The notes: generated by a model not told the origin, from the sequence alone. A DNA stretch of 64,000 bases from Isoptericola sp. AK164 (GCF_029643425.1 NZ_CP119106.1:2976001-3040000), one strand, 5' to 3'; counted from the first letter of the stretch, positions 37,200-46,146 are shown. Translations and numbers: made by a program.

Positions 37200-37964
37200 A
37201 TGAGAGTTCGACGGCCTGTGGGACGAGTGCTGGGGACGGCAGCGTTCGGCGTCGCCCTCCTGCTGCCCGGCGCGGCCGTCGCCACCGCCGACGTCGACGA
37301 CGACGTCCGCGTGATCGCCGACGTCGAGGACGACGTCAGCCCGAGCCCCGGACCGAGCGACGACGGGTACGGACCGCCGCCGGAGCCGACGCTGACGGTC
37401 GAGGTGCTGAGCCCGGTCTGCGACGGCGACGTGCCGTACCTCGTGTACGAGGTCGCCACCGAAGGGGTCGAGCCGCCGCCCTCGGACGTGCGGATCATCT
37501 GGGTGAACCCCGGCGGGGAGGACGTCGTGCAGAGCGAGCTCCCGCTGTCCGGGCGCGTGCTGTGGCCGGGAGCCGTCGTGGACGGCTCCGGCAACGCCGT
37601 CGACTGGCCCGGCTGGCGCCTGGTCGACGGAGAGTGGGTGGTCGGCGACGAGTTCGACTGGGTCCGACCCAGCGTGCAGGTGACGTTCGAGGTGAACCCG
37701 ACGGTCACCACGACGGTCGCCTACCCGCCGTCGACGCCGAACTGCTCCACCGACCCGCCGCCCGGGGAACCGCCGACCACCGAGCCCCCCGCGAGCGAGC
37801 CCCCCGCGACCGAGCCGCCCGCGGAGGCAGCGCCTCCGCCCGACGGCGACACGCCGATCCTGCCCGTGACCGGGCCGCAGCTCACCGGGTTGATCGTCCT
37901 GGCCCTCGGCCTCGTCGCCGGCGGTGCCGCCATCGTCGTCGTCCGCCGGCGCCGGGCCGGGTGA
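37200..37964 (+). CDS. LPVTG-anchored surface protein
   Basis: A 254-residue exported protein. The signal peptide runs to about residue 30 (LLLPGAAVATA). An Asp-rich segment precedes a compact domain (about 60-170) with two cysteines (SPVCDG and PNCST) that could pair. A Pro/Thr/Glu wall-spanning linker follows. The C-terminus is a sortase signal: LPVTG, a hydrophobic helix and VVRRRRAG. A sortase should link it to peptidoglycan. No ligand or enzymatic motif is recognised. The ATG at 37200 has GAGGAG about 10 bases upstream. Confidence 0.85.
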   Translation: MRVRRPVGRVLGTAAFGVALLLPGAAVATADVDDDVRVIADVEDDVSPSPGPSDDGYGPPPEPTLTVEVLSPVCDGDVPYLVYEVATEGVEPPPSDVRIIWVNPGGEDVVQSELPLSGRVLWPGAVVDGSGNAVDWPGWRLVDGEWVVGDEFDWVRPSVQVTFEVNPTVTTTVAYPPSTPNCSTDPPPGEPPTTEPPASEPPATEPPAEAAPPPDGDTPILPVTGPQLTGLIVLALGLVAGGAAIVVVRRRRAG

Positions 37965-37973
37965 CGCCGGCGC

Positions 37974-38399
37974 TCAGGTCTCCAGCAGGAGGGTCACCGG
38001 GCCGTCGTTGACGAGCTCGACCGCCATGTCGGCGCCGAAGGCGCCGGTGGCGACCTCGAGCCCCCGCTCGCGCAGGTGCGCCACGACAGCGTCGACGAGC
38101 GGCTCCGCGACGGGGCCGGGTGCGGCCGCCTGCCAGGTCGGCCGCCTCCCCTTGCGCGCGTCGCCGTACAACGTGAACTGGCTGACCACCAGCACCGGCG
38201 CTCCCTCGTCCGCCACGGAGCGCTCGCCGCGCAGGATCCGCAGGTCGGCGATCTTGCGGGCGATCGTCGCCGCGTCGCCCGCCCCGTCCTCGTGGGTCAC
38301 GCCCACGAGCGCGACCAGACCCGGCCGGTCGATCGCCCCGACGACCTCGCCGTCGACGGTGACGCTCGCCCGTGTCGCCCGCTGGACCACGGCCCTCAC
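37974..38399 (-). CDS. dtd: D-aminoacyl-tRNA deacylase
   Basis: A 141-residue protein that removes D-amino acids from mischarged tRNAs. Both signatures are present: [17 protein letters not shown] (SQFTLYG, about 78) and [10 protein letters not shown] (GPxT) at the C-terminus. The start is GTG at 38399 and overlaps the asparaginase stop as GTGA, so translation is coupled. It is the last gene of a DUF2516-asparaginase-dtd operon. Confidence 0.96.
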   Translation of the reverse strand: MRAVVQRATRASVTVDGEVVGAIDRPGLVALVGVTHEDGAGDAATIARKIADLRILRGERSVADEGAPVLVVSQFTLYGDARKGRRPTWQAAAPGPVAEPLVDAVVAHLRERGLEVATGAFGADMAVELVNDGPVTLLLET

Positions 38400-39394
38400 G
38401 AGGCCGCCTCCGCCGGGACGGCCACGGTGGCGCGGACCTCGCCGACCGGTGCACCACCGCCGAGCACGGGCGTGGCGGCCAGCGCGTCCAGCGCCGCCTC
38501 GTCGGTGCCCGGCACGTCGAGCGCCCCGGCGACCCGCAGGGCCGCGGACAGCACGGCGGGACGCGGCCGCGAGGCCCCGTCGAGGATCTTGAACGCCAGC
38601 GCTGCGCCACCCGGCAGCCCGGCGGCGTACACGCCGTCGGCCCCGTCCTTGGCGACGAGCCCCGGCACCGCGCGCATCGCGAGGGTGGCGTCGCGCCGCG
38701 CCCCGGCGACCAGCTCGGGGTGGGCCGACATCGCGGCGGCCACCCGCTGCGCGGGGCTGCCGACCGGCGCCGCGGCCAGACGGCCGAACGACAGCGCCAG
38801 ACCCACGAGCGTGGTGGAGAACAACGGCGCCCCGCACCCGTCCACGGTCCGGTGCCGTGCCGCGCCCGGGCCGGCCAGCTCGACGACGGCGGCCTGCACC
38901 TGCTGCTGCAGCGGGTGGTCCGCCGCCAGGTACCCCGCGACCGGCCAGCCGGCGACGCGGCAGGTCGCCACCATCGCGGCATGCTTGCCGGAGCAGTTCT
39001 GCGTGAGCCGGTCCGGACCGCGCCCGGCGGCCTGCCACGTCGCGGCCGTGGCGGGGTCGAGCGGCAGGTCCGGCGTGTTCGCCAGCGACCCCTCGGTCAG
39101 GCCGGCCCCGGCCAGGACCTCGCGGGCCACCTCGACGTGCCGAGGGGTCCCGTCGTGGCTGGCGGCGGCGAGCGCGAGCTGCTCGGGCGGGAGATCCAGC
39201 CCGGCGCGCAGCATCGCCAGCGCCTGGACCGGCTTCAGCGACGACCGCGGCCAGATCTCGACGTCGGGGTCACCGGCCTCGAGGACGACCGCGCCGTCCG
39301 GGTCCAGCACGACGAGGTGGCCCAGGTGCACCGACTCCACGAGGTCGCCGCGCACGACCTCCGCCAGGGGGACGGCTCCGCGCGCGACGTTCAC
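38396..39394 (-). CDS. Asparaginase (type II-like, PF06089 family)
   Basis: A 332-residue protein of the actinobacterial/rhizobial asparaginase family, which is distinct from the classical E. coli enzymes. Recognisable segments are [20 protein letters not shown] (about 48) and [17 protein letters not shown] (about 140). [20 protein letters not shown] is at about 225. It should hydrolyse L-asparagine to aspartate and ammonia. The GTG at 39394 overlaps the upstream DUF2516 stop (GTGA); a GTG three bases earlier is possible. Confidence 0.9.
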   Translation of the reverse strand: MNVARGAVPLAEVVRGDLVESVHLGHLVVLDPDGAVVLEAGDPDVEIWPRSSLKPVQALAMLRAGLDLPPEQLALAAASHDGTPRHVEVAREVLAGAGLTEGSLANTPDLPLDPATAATWQAAGRGPDRLTQNCSGKHAAMVATCRVAGWPVAGYLAADHPLQQQVQAAVVELAGPGAARHRTVDGCGAPLFSTTLVGLALSFGRLAAAPVGSPAQRVAAAMSAHPELVAGARRDATLAMRAVPGLVAKDGADGVYAAGLPGGAALAFKILDGASRPRPAVLSAALRVAGALDVPGTDEAALDALAATPVLGGGAPVGEVRATVAVPAEAAS

Positions 39395-39729
39395 CACCCG
39401 TTCGACCCCTGCGACCGGCCGGAGCCGCGGCCGGTGCCGTACGGCTTCAGCCGCGGCCGGACGTCGACGAGGTAGACGATGGCGGCGACCACCGCGACGA
39501 TGCTGAGGAACCCCAGGGAGCTGATCGCGCCGCCGGACGTGGGCAGCGCCAGGAAACCGAGCGCCGTGGCGACACCCAGGATGATCAGCCAGATCGGCTT
39601 GGACAGCTTGCCCTCGGCGGTGTACGCGTGAGCGGGCCGTCGCACCGCGTCGACGAGGGCGAAGACCTCGATGACGAAGATGACGACCGCCAGGATGACG
39701 AAGACGTAGAACTGCAGGCTCGCGATCAC
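39391..39729 (-). CDS. DUF2516 family membrane protein
   Basis: A 112-residue protein with three predicted membrane helices (about 4-25, 46-66 and 70-90). It begins MIASLQFYVFVILAVVIFVI and carries the ALVDAVRRPAHAYTAEGKLS loop typical of DUF2516. The function is unknown. The start is GTG at 39729, 6 bp after TAGCCT. It heads the operon with asparaginase and dtd, and its stop overlaps the next start. Confidence 0.87.
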   Translation of the reverse strand: MIASLQFYVFVILAVVIFVIEVFALVDAVRRPAHAYTAEGKLSKPIWLIILGVATALGFLALPTSGGAISSLGFLSIVAVVAAIVYLVDVRPRLKPYGTGRGSGRSQGSNGW

Positions 39730-39741
39730 GGGCCCAGGCTA
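39730..39741 (-). promoter_or_regulatory. Leaderless promoter of the DUF2516-asparaginase-dtd operon
   Basis: On the minus strand TAGCCT (39741-39736), 6 bases, then GTG. The hexamer overlaps the last codons of vapC. Confidence 0.55.
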
Positions 39742-40161
39742 CGGCAGCACGTGCAGTCCGTGGCTCCGCGCGGCGGCGGCCACCCGGTCGTCCCAGGCGG
39801 CGACCAGACCGCCGTCCCGGGTCACGGCGATCGCGCCGGCGACGTGCACGGCGTCGCCGCCGCGCAGGGGTGCGGGCCCGGCCGCCAGCACGGCGGCCTG
39901 CTCGGCCAGCTCCTCGGTGAGCTCCACCCGGTGCAGGGCGGGCCACAGCTCCTCCCACCGGGCGACCGCCTCCTCGTGCGCGGCGGCGTCGAGCACGCCG
40001 GCACGCAGGCCGGCCGCCAGCGTCGCGCGGAGCTCCACGTCCGCCAGCCGCGAGGTGACCACGAGGTCGGCACGGTTCCACAGCGCGCTGGCCAGCTCGG
40101 AACCGGCCTCGGGGACGCAGAGCTTCACCAGGGCGCTGGCGTCGAAGTAGACGAGGGCCAT
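39739..40161 (-). CDS. vapC: VapC-type PIN-domain toxin
   Basis: A 140-residue PIN ribonuclease. The acidic active-site residues are visible in VYFDASALVKL (Asp 7), ADVELRATL (Glu about 43), RGGDAVHVAGAI (Asp about 102) and WDDRV (Asp near 123). PIN toxins cut tRNA or other RNA when the antitoxin is lost. The ATG at 40161 has GGGAG upstream and lies 18 bp after the antitoxin stop, the standard antitoxin-first order. Confidence 0.92.
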   Translation of the reverse strand: MALVYFDASALVKLCVPEAGSELASALWNRADLVVTSRLADVELRATLAAGLRAGVLDAAAHEEAVARWEELWPALHRVELTEELAEQAAVLAAGPAPLRGGDAVHVAGAIAVTRDGGLVAAWDDRVAAAARSHGLHVLP

Positions 40162-40179
40162 CGCGGTCTCCCGTCCCGG

Positions 40180-40476
40180 TCAGCGCCGGATGCGGCGGAC
40201 GAGACCCGACAGACCGGACCCGGAGGCGGCTCGGGACGAGCCGTTGCCCGCCCCGGCCGGTTCCGCCGTCGTCGGCACCTGGTGCTCGGGACGCGGCTGG
40301 TCCGCCGGGGAGACCAGCCCGTCGCGCACGAGCTGCGTGACCAGGTCGGCGCTCTGCACCCCGCTGAGGCGGGCGACGGGAACGCCACGCTCGGTGATGA
40401 TGACCTCCTCGCCGGCGCGGGCCTTCTCGATCCACGACTTGAGCTCGGCGCGCAGCGTGCTCACGGGGACGTCCAT
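40180..40476 (-). CDS. Phd/YefM-type antitoxin of the VapC pair
   Basis: A 98-residue antitoxin. The N-terminus is a prevent-host-death fold: VPVSTLRAELKSWIEKAR then GEEVIITERGVPVARL. This part should bind the operator. The C-terminal 45 residues are Pro/Ser/Arg-rich and would wrap the PIN toxin. The ATG at 40476 is 8 bp after a TAGCGT -10. This antitoxin type paired with VapC is common in actinobacteria, and autoregulation is expected. Confidence 0.88.
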   Translation of the reverse strand: MDVPVSTLRAELKSWIEKARAGEEVIITERGVPVARLSGVQSADLVTQLVRDGLVSPADQPRPEHQVPTTAEPAGAGNGSSRAASGSGLSGLVRRIRR

Positions 40477-40490
40477 GAGCGACGACGCTA
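40477..40490 (-). promoter_or_regulatory. Promoter of the antitoxin-toxin operon
   Basis: On the minus strand TAGCGT (40490-40485), 8 bases, then ATG at 40476: near-leaderless. Confidence 0.5.
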
Positions 40491-40609
40491 CCGCAGTCCG
40501 GCCCGTCGGAGGTAGGTCGGCGCCCCTGGACCTGCTCGTGCCGCTCCCCGCGCGCCCCGCCGGCCCGCGTGGCAGGCTGCCGACGAGGCGACCCAGGGAG
40601 GGCGACCCG

Positions 40610-42616
40610 GTGACGACCGCACGGACCGACGACCCACCGGTGCTGCCCTCGTCGAGGGTCTGGGCGGTCTTCGGCGGGCTCATGCTCGCGATGCTGCTCG
40701 CGGCGCTCGACCAGACGATCGTGGCCACCGCCCTGCCGACGATCGTCAGCGACCTCGGCGGCGCCGAGCACCTGTCCTGGGTCGTGACGGCCTACATGCT
40801 CGCCACCACCGCGACCACGGTGCTGTGGGGCAAGCTCGGCGACCTGTTCGGTCGCAAGGTGCTGTTCCTGGTGTGCATCGGCATCTTCCTCGGCGGATCC
40901 ATGCTGTGCGGGACCTCGGGGTCGATGGGCGAGCTCATCGCCTGGCGCGCGCTGCAGGGCGTGGGCGGCGGCGGTCTGATGGTGCTGAGCCAGGCGATCA
41001 TCGGCGACGTGGTCTCCCCGCGCGAGCGCGGGCGCTACCAGGGCCTGTTCGGCGCCGTGTTCGGCGTCGCCTCGGTGGCCGGCCCGCTGCTGGGCGGCTG
41101 GTTCGTCGACAACCTGTCGTGGCAGTGGGTGTTCTACGTCAACGTGCCGATCGGGGTCGTCGCGCTGGTCGTGGTGGCCGTCGTGCTGCCGCCCATCACG
41201 CCGCGGGCGCGGCCGCGGATCGACTACGCGGGCATCGTGCTGCTCGCCACGGTGTCGACGGCGATCGTGCTCGTCACCAGCCTGGGCGGGACCGCCTGGG
41301 GCTGGGGCTCGCCGCAGGTCCTGCTCACCGGCGCGGTCGCCGTCGTCGGGATCGTCGCGTTCGTGCTCGTCGAGCGGCGCGCCGCCGAGCCCGTGCTGCC
41401 GCTGCGCCTGTTCACGAACCGGGTGTTCTCGGTCGCTGCTGTGGTCGGCTTCGTCGTCGGGTTCGCGATGTTCGGCGCCATCACGTACCTGCCGCTGTAC
41501 CTGCAGACCGTCAAGGGATCCTCCCCGACCGTGTCGGGGCTGGAGATGACCCCGATGATGCTCGGGATGCTGCTCACCTCGATCGGCTCCGGCCAGCTCA
41601 TCACCCGCACCGGCCGGTACAAGGTGTTCCCGGTCGTGGGTACGGCCGTGACCGCCGTCGGGCTGTTCCTGCTGTCGCTGATGGACCGCACGACCACGAC
41701 CACGCAGGCCGGCCTGAGCATGTTCGTGCTCGGCACGGGGCTCGGCATGGTCACGCAGGTGCTGGTCATCGCCGTGCAGAACGCCGTCGCCTACCGCGAC
41801 CTCGGCACCGCCACGTCCGGTGCCACGTACTTCCGCACGATCGGGTCCGCCGTGGGCGTCGCCGTCTTCGGCACCGTCTTCGCCAACCGTCTCGCCGCCA
41901 ACCTCACCGCCGCTCCCCCGGCGGGCGCCACCGGGCCGTGCGGGCCGGCGACCCTGGAGTCGTCGGTGGAGACCCTGGCCCAGTGCCCGCCGCCGGTGCA
42001 GGAGTGGTTCCTCGACGGCTACACCGACACCCTGCAGACGGTCTTCGCGTGGGCGGTGCCGGTCGCCGTCGTCGCCTTCGCCCTGTCCTGGCTGCTGCCC
42101 CAGGTGGAGCTGCGCACCGCCACCCGCGAGGCGGACCTGACGGACGTCGCCGGGCAGGCCGCGGGGGACGCCTTCGCGCTCCCGGCCGCGCGCACCTCGC
42201 TGGAGGAGCTGCGCATGATCCTGTGGCGGCGGGTGGGGGTGCGCGACCCGCTGCGGGTCTACGCCGTCACGGCCGCCGACGCCGACCTCTCGCCCGAGGA
42301 GGCGTGGATGGTCACCCGCGTCTCCCTGAAGCGCCGCCGCGCGGTCTCCGTCATGGCCGAGCGCAGCGGAGCGTCCGTCGCCACGGTGCGGCACGTGGCC
42401 ACGGGGCTCGCCGCCCGCGGCCTGCTGCGGTTCGACGGGGACTCGGTCGTCGCCACGGACCAGACGGACCTCGCGGCGGAGGTGCTGCGCGAGAGCGAGC
42501 GGCGCCGGCTGCAGCAGATCGTGCGGGAGTGGCACGACCACGACCCGGACGTCGAGGAGATCGCCGCCGAGGTCGAGTCGATCCTGTTCCACGAGGCGGC
42601 CGACCCGGCCCCCTGA
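40610..42616 (+). CDS. DHA2-family MFS exporter with extra C-terminal domain
   Basis: A 668-residue protein. Residues 20-505 form an EmrB/QacA-type 14-helix transporter with LDQTIVATALPTIVSDLGG in helix 1, GKLGDLFGRK in the 2-3 loop and the motif C-like GPLLGGWFVD. Such proteins export drugs or metabolites by proton antiport. Unusually, about 160 cytosolic residues follow. Their SLKRRRAVSVMAERSGASV and HVATGLAARGLLRFDGDSVV segments read like a winged helix-turn-helix. The GTG at 40610 has GGGAGGG upstream. Confidence 0.88.
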   Translation: MTTARTDDPPVLPSSRVWAVFGGLMLAMLLAALDQTIVATALPTIVSDLGGAEHLSWVVTAYMLATTATTVLWGKLGDLFGRKVLFLVCIGIFLGGSMLCGTSGSMGELIAWRALQGVGGGGLMVLSQAIIGDVVSPRERGRYQGLFGAVFGVASVAGPLLGGWFVDNLSWQWVFYVNVPIGVVALVVVAVVLPPITPRARPRIDYAGIVLLATVSTAIVLVTSLGGTAWGWGSPQVLLTGAVAVVGIVAFVLVERRAAEPVLPLRLFTNRVFSVAAVVGFVVGFAMFGAITYLPLYLQTVKGSSPTVSGLEMTPMMLGMLLTSIGSGQLITRTGRYKVFPVVGTAVTAVGLFLLSLMDRTTTTTQAGLSMFVLGTGLGMVTQVLVIAVQNAVAYRDLGTATSGATYFRTIGSAVGVAVFGTVFANRLAANLTAAPPAGATGPCGPATLESSVETLAQCPPPVQEWFLDGYTDTLQTVFAWAVPVAVVAFALSWLLPQVELRTATREADLTDVAGQAAGDAFALPAARTSLEELRMILWRRVGVRDPLRVYAVTAADADLSPEEAWMVTRVSLKRRRAVSVMAERSGASVATVRHVATGLAARGLLRFDGDSVVATDQTDLAAEVLRESERRRLQQIVREWHDHDPDVEEIAAEVESILFHEAADPAP

Positions 42617-42640
42617 CTCCTCGTCCTCCTCGTCTCCGCT

Positions 42641-42695
42641 GTGGGCATGAAATCTGCAGTCTCGGGCGGGTCCGGGCTGCAGATTTCACGCCCAC
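42641..42695. repeat. Dispersed palindrome, copy B
   Basis: GTGGGCATGAAATCTGCAG (42641-42659) and its near-exact inverse (42677-42695, 18 of 19) flank a 17-nt GC-rich loop. It lies between the converging MFS and FUSC-like genes. Confidence 0.85.
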
Positions 42696-42715
42696 AACGG
42701 CGTCGAGCGGCGGGG

Positions 42716-43852
42716 TCAGAGCTCCGGCAGCGCGGCCCGGGCCTCTCCCGCGGGCACGCCGGCGGCCTCCAGGGTGTCGACGACGGGGGCCCGCAGCAGC
42801 ACCACCAACGAGGCCACGCCGAGGTCGTCACCGCCGACCAGCCGGGGGTCCGCGGCGGCGGCGACCTCGAGCAGCAGCGCCCGGGCGTCCTCCATCGATC
42901 CTCCGCCCCCGAGCGCCGTCGACAGCAGCCGCACCCCGCCGGCGTAGCGCTCGACGAGATCGGCGGCGGCGGTCACGTCGGGCCAGGAGCCGTCCGGCCC
43001 GACGACGGTCGGGGCGCGCCGGGCCAGCACCCGCACGCTGCGCATCGCCCGGTCCAGGAGCACGGCCTGCTCGGCCAGCAGCCGGAACTCGGCCCAGTGG
43101 CCGCGGTTGACGCTCACCTGGGCGATCTCGGCGGACCGTCGCGCCCCGTCACGCCACTCGGCCAGCACCGGTTCGCTCGCCCGGCCGCGCACGAGCGCCG
43201 CGCCCAGCTCGTCCAGGTCCCGGGCGCGCAGCCCGCGGGCGATCGACTCGAGGGTCTCGGCCAGCTCACCGGTCCCGTTCGCCGCCTGGACCCGCAGCCG
43301 GCGCCGCGGGTCACCCGGCGTCAGGACGGTCACCACCAGGGCGACCAGACCGCCGATCACGGCGTCGGTCCAGCGGCCGAACGCGCCGTCGGCGGCGACG
43401 GCGAGCGGCAGCCCCACCACGACGATCGCCTGGACGCCCGCCTGCGTGACGAGCAGCGGCCCGCGGTCGATGAACCGCGCCAGCAGGGCGGAGACGAGCA
43501 GCACCACGGTGAGCTGCCACCAGCCGGAGCCGATGACCTCGACGACGAGCTCGCCCATCCCGACGCCGACGGCCACGCCGACGGCGACCTCGGCCACCCG
43601 GCGCAGCTCGCGGTCGAACGAGAAGCCGAGACAGACCCAGGCGGCCACGGCCGCGAAGAAGGGCTGGGCGTGCCCGAGCAGGAGGTGCGCGATCCCGTAG
43701 GCGGCCCCGGCGGCCAGCGAGGCCTGCACGATGGGCCAGAACCCGGTCCGCACCCGCGCCCAGCCCTGGCGGAGCCGGATCCGCCGCAGCAGGCTCCGCA
43801 CGGCCGTGCCGGCGGCGGCGCCCGCCCGGCGCGGGTCCGGCCCGGCCCTCAC
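42716..43852 (-). CDS. FUSC-like / aromatic acid exporter family membrane protein
   Basis: A 378-residue protein. Four to six membrane helices lie between about residues 20 and 160, with TGFWPIVQASLAAGAAYGIAH and LLVTQAGVQAIVVVGLPLAV as typical FUSC-type segments. A cytosolic helical C-terminal half of 200 residues follows. FUSC proteins export aromatic acids or related anions; the substrate here is unknown. The start is GTG at 43852, 7 bp after the ygfZ stop, so it probably belongs to that operon. Confidence 0.82.
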   Translation of the reverse strand: MRAGPDPRRAGAAAGTAVRSLLRRIRLRQGWARVRTGFWPIVQASLAAGAAYGIAHLLLGHAQPFFAAVAAWVCLGFSFDRELRRVAEVAVGVAVGVGMGELVVEVIGSGWWQLTVVLLVSALLARFIDRGPLLVTQAGVQAIVVVGLPLAVAADGAFGRWTDAVIGGLVALVVTVLTPGDPRRRLRVQAANGTGELAETLESIARGLRARDLDELGAALVRGRASEPVLAEWRDGARRSAEIAQVSVNRGHWAEFRLLAEQAVLLDRAMRSVRVLARRAPTVVGPDGSWPDVTAAADLVERYAGGVRLLSTALGGGGSMEDARALLLEVAAAADPRLVGGDDLGVASLVVLLRAPVVDTLEAAGVPAGEARAALPEL

Positions 43853-43859
43853 CGTGCCG

Positions 43860-45029
43860 TCACAGCAGGCTCTGGGCCCCGTCGTTACCGCGCGGGGACA
43901 GCCCGCGCATCGTCTCCCCGCGTGCGGCGGGCCGGTCGGCGGAGACGCCCTCGCCGGGCACCACGACCTCCTGGGCGGCGGCGACGGCGATCTGCTCGGC
44001 GTCCTCGCCGGCACCCACCGGGCCGACGACGGCGAGCGTGGCGTCGGTCGGGACGTTGCGCTTGACCACGGCGAGCGCCACGGGGCCGAGCTCGTGGTGG
44101 CGGGCCACGGTCGTGACGTGCCCGACCACCTTGCCGTCCGGGCCGTCACGGCGGACCTCGGCGCCGGCCTCGGGCACCACGTGCTGGGAGCCGTCGAGGT
44201 GCAGCATGACGAGGCGGCGCGGCGGACGGCCGAGGTTGTGCACCCGCGCGACGGTCTCCTGCCCGCGGTAGCAGCCCTTGTGCAGGTGGACGGCGGTGCG
44301 CAGCCAGTCGAGCTCGTGCGGGACGCTGCGGTCGTCGACCTCGCGGGCGAGCCGCGGCCGCCAGGCCTCCACGCGCAACGCCTCGGTGGCCCAGGTGCCG
44401 GCCAGGCGCCAGCCCGCGGCCTCGCGCTCGGCCACGGCGTCGGCGAGCTGCTCGCGCGGGACGAGGACCAGACGCCAGTCGCGGTCGGCACCGGGGTGCT
44501 CGGCGGCGGGCGGGCCGTAGCGGGTGCCGCCGCCGACGACCTCGGGCCAGGCGTCGCGCCAGGTCACCGGCTCGGTCTCGGTGCCCTCGGCGTCGACGGG
44601 CTCCCCGATCGCGGCGTAGGAGTCGGTCACGTCGGTGATCTCGACCCGCATCATGAACTTCATCCGTTCGAGCCACGCCACCAGGGGCTCGACGTGGTCG
44701 CGCTCGGTGATGAACCACGTCGACGTGCCGTCGTCGACGAGCGCCACGGCGTGCTCCGTGCGCCCCTGGGGGGAGAGCACGAACAGCTCGGTGGACGTGC
44801 GCGGGGCCAGGTGCTCGACGTCCTGCGAGGTGATCGAGTGCAGCCAGCTCAGGCGGTCGGGTCCGGTCAGACGCACCACGCCGAGGTGCGACTGGTCGAC
44901 GACGGCCCCGCCGCGCGCCAGGGCGCGCTGCTCGGCCACCGGGTCGCCGTAGTGCCAGGCGACGCCGGCGTCGGGTCCGGACGCCGCGACGGCGCCGGTG
45001 CGGTTCAGCAGGGGGCTGCGGTAGGTCAT
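43860..45029 (-). CDS. ygfZ: YgfZ/GcvT-type folate-binding protein
   Basis: A 389-residue tetrahydrofolate-binding protein of the YgfZ (IBA57-like) family. It supports Fe-S enzyme maturation and repair. The family motif K-G-C-Y-x-G-Q-E is present as HLHKGCYRGQETVARVHNLG (about residue 250), and the GcvT fold shows RLSWLHSITSQDVEHL early on. The ATG at 45029 overlaps the stop of the FABP-like gene (ATGA), so the two are co-translated. Confidence 0.93.
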   Translation of the reverse strand: MTYRSPLLNRTGAVAASGPDAGVAWHYGDPVAEQRALARGGAVVDQSHLGVVRLTGPDRLSWLHSITSQDVEHLAPRTSTELFVLSPQGRTEHAVALVDDGTSTWFITERDHVEPLVAWLERMKFMMRVEITDVTDSYAAIGEPVDAEGTETEPVTWRDAWPEVVGGGTRYGPPAAEHPGADRDWRLVLVPREQLADAVAEREAAGWRLAGTWATEALRVEAWRPRLAREVDDRSVPHELDWLRTAVHLHKGCYRGQETVARVHNLGRPPRRLVMLHLDGSQHVVPEAGAEVRRDGPDGKVVGHVTTVARHHELGPVALAVVKRNVPTDATLAVVGPVGAGEDAEQIAVAAAQEVVVPGEGVSADRPAARGETMRGLSPRGNDGAQSLL

Positions 45030-45589
45030 GCGCGGTCGAGCTCTCCGGACGCGTAGGACCCCATCGGGTGGCCGAAGGCGGCCAGCTCCTCGACCCAGAG
45101 CAGGCGGCCCTCGACGTTGCCGTAGAGGCGCTTGGCAGCGGTGACCTCGGCGGCCGTCGAGGTGCGGGCGACGAAGTCCGTGGCCAGGTCCACCCGGCCG
45201 TCGCCGACGACGCCGAGGAAGAGCGAGAGCCGCCCCGAGGCGTCGGTGACGAGCACCTCGAGGGGGTGCTGGTTCTCGCCCAGCCCCTCGGGACGTTCCG
45301 AGGCGACGCGCCAGTAGCCGGTCTCGGTGGACCACACGGTGTCGAAGGCGGCGCTCTCGCCGACCTGACCGTCGGTGGTCTCACCGTCCGCGGCGGCGCC
45401 GGAGCGGACGGACAGCGTCGACTCGAACCGCAGGTACGGTCCGCCGTCGTGGTCGAAGACGAGCTCCTGGCGGAACTCCGTCTCCTCGATGCCCTCGTAC
45501 TTGATGACACCGCCCCCGGTCCACCGGCCGACCAGCCAGGCCAGCGGGTACACCTCGGGCGCGAGCCCCTCGGGGAAGGTGAACGGCAT
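45026..45589 (-). CDS. Nitrobindin-like heme-binding (FABP) protein
   Basis: A 187-residue ten-strand beta-barrel protein. The nitrobindin signature GxWxGxG appears as LVGRWTGGGVIKY (about 20-32), with the heme-side FGHPMGSYASGEL near the C-terminus. Actinobacterial members bind ferric heme and isomerise peroxynitrite. ATG at 45589 shares a base with the stop of the 37-residue gene before it (TGATG), and its own stop overlaps ygfZ. The three genes are translationally linked. Confidence 0.92.
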   Translation of the reverse strand: MPFTFPEGLAPEVYPLAWLVGRWTGGGVIKYEGIEETEFRQELVFDHDGGPYLRFESTLSVRSGAAADGETTDGQVGESAAFDTVWSTETGYWRVASERPEGLGENQHPLEVLVTDASGRLSLFLGVVGDGRVDLATDFVARTSTAAEVTAAKRLYGNVEGRLLWVEELAAFGHPMGSYASGELDRA

Positions 45590-45702
45590 CAGCGCTGACC
45601 GTGGAAGAGCTTGTAGACGACGTAGGCCGCGAACCAGGTGATCACACCGACGGTGACCACCAGCAGGCTGGTGAAGAAGATCTCGAGCGCGTGGATCGAC
45701 AT
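45589..45702 (-). CDS. 37-residue single-pass membrane protein
   Basis: A very short gene encoding MSIHALEIFFTSLLVVTVGV followed by ITWFAAYVVYKLFHGQR. One membrane helix spans about residues 8-30, with a basic C-terminal end. The ATG at 45702 stands 6 bp after TACCAT. The stop shares its A with the start of the FABP gene (TGATG). Both signals strongly support real translation. It is the first gene of the FABP-ygfZ operon; the function is unknown. It could anchor or recruit the heme or folate protein (inference). Confidence 0.8.
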   Translation of the reverse strand: MSIHALEIFFTSLLVVTVGVITWFAAYVVYKLFHGQR

Positions 45703-45742
45703 GCCTCGATGGTACCCATCGGCGTCGGGCTAGGGTCCACGT
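45703..45742. promoter_or_regulatory. Divergent leaderless promoters
   Basis: The minus strand has TACCAT (45714-45709), 6 bases, ATG 45702. The plus strand has TAGGGT (45731-45736), 6 bases, ATG 45743. Confidence 0.6.
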
Positions 45743-46120
45743 ATGACCGAGACCACAGCGCAGCGTTCGCTCGTCGTCAAGACGACGTCCGGGACGGATC
45801 GCCCGGAAGCCGCGAACCAGGCCCTGACGGTGGCCGCCGCGGCCGCCGCCGCCGGGGTCCACGTGTCCCTCTGGCTCACCGGCGAGGCGGCGTGGTTCGG
45901 GGTGCCGGGCCGTGCCGACGAGCTGGCGCTCGAGCACGCGGCCCCGGCCGCCGAGCTGCTGGAGGCGGTGCTGGCGACCGGGACCGTGACCGTGTGCTCC
46001 CAGTGCGCGGCCCGACGGGACATCGGACCGGACGACGTCCTGGACGGCGTGCGCGTCGCGGGCGCGCCCGTGTTCGTCGAGGAGTCGCTGCGCCCGGGGG
46101 CCCAGGCGCTCGTCTACTGA
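45743..46120 (+). CDS. DsrE-family protein
   Basis: A 125-residue protein of the DsrE/peroxiredoxin-like fold. It begins SLVVKTTSGTDRPEAANQAL, with GVHVSLWLTGEAAWFGVPG as the second strand-helix. A conserved pair of cysteines lies in TVCSQCAARRDIG (about residue 80). Members relay sulfur or sense persulfides. It is divergent from the ygfZ operon. Confidence 0.83.
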   Translation: MTETTAQRSLVVKTTSGTDRPEAANQALTVAAAAAAAGVHVSLWLTGEAAWFGVPGRADELALEHAAPAAELLEAVLATGTVTVCSQCAARRDIGPDDVLDGVRVAGAPVFVEESLRPGAQALVY

Positions 46121-46126
46121 CCGGCG

Positions 46127-46146
46127 CGTCCCCGCACCGGGGGACG
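46127..46146 (+). terminator. Hairpin after the DsrE gene
   Basis: CGTCCCC (46127-46133) and GGGGACG (46140-46146) form a short GC stem 6 bp after the stop. Confidence 0.5.
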
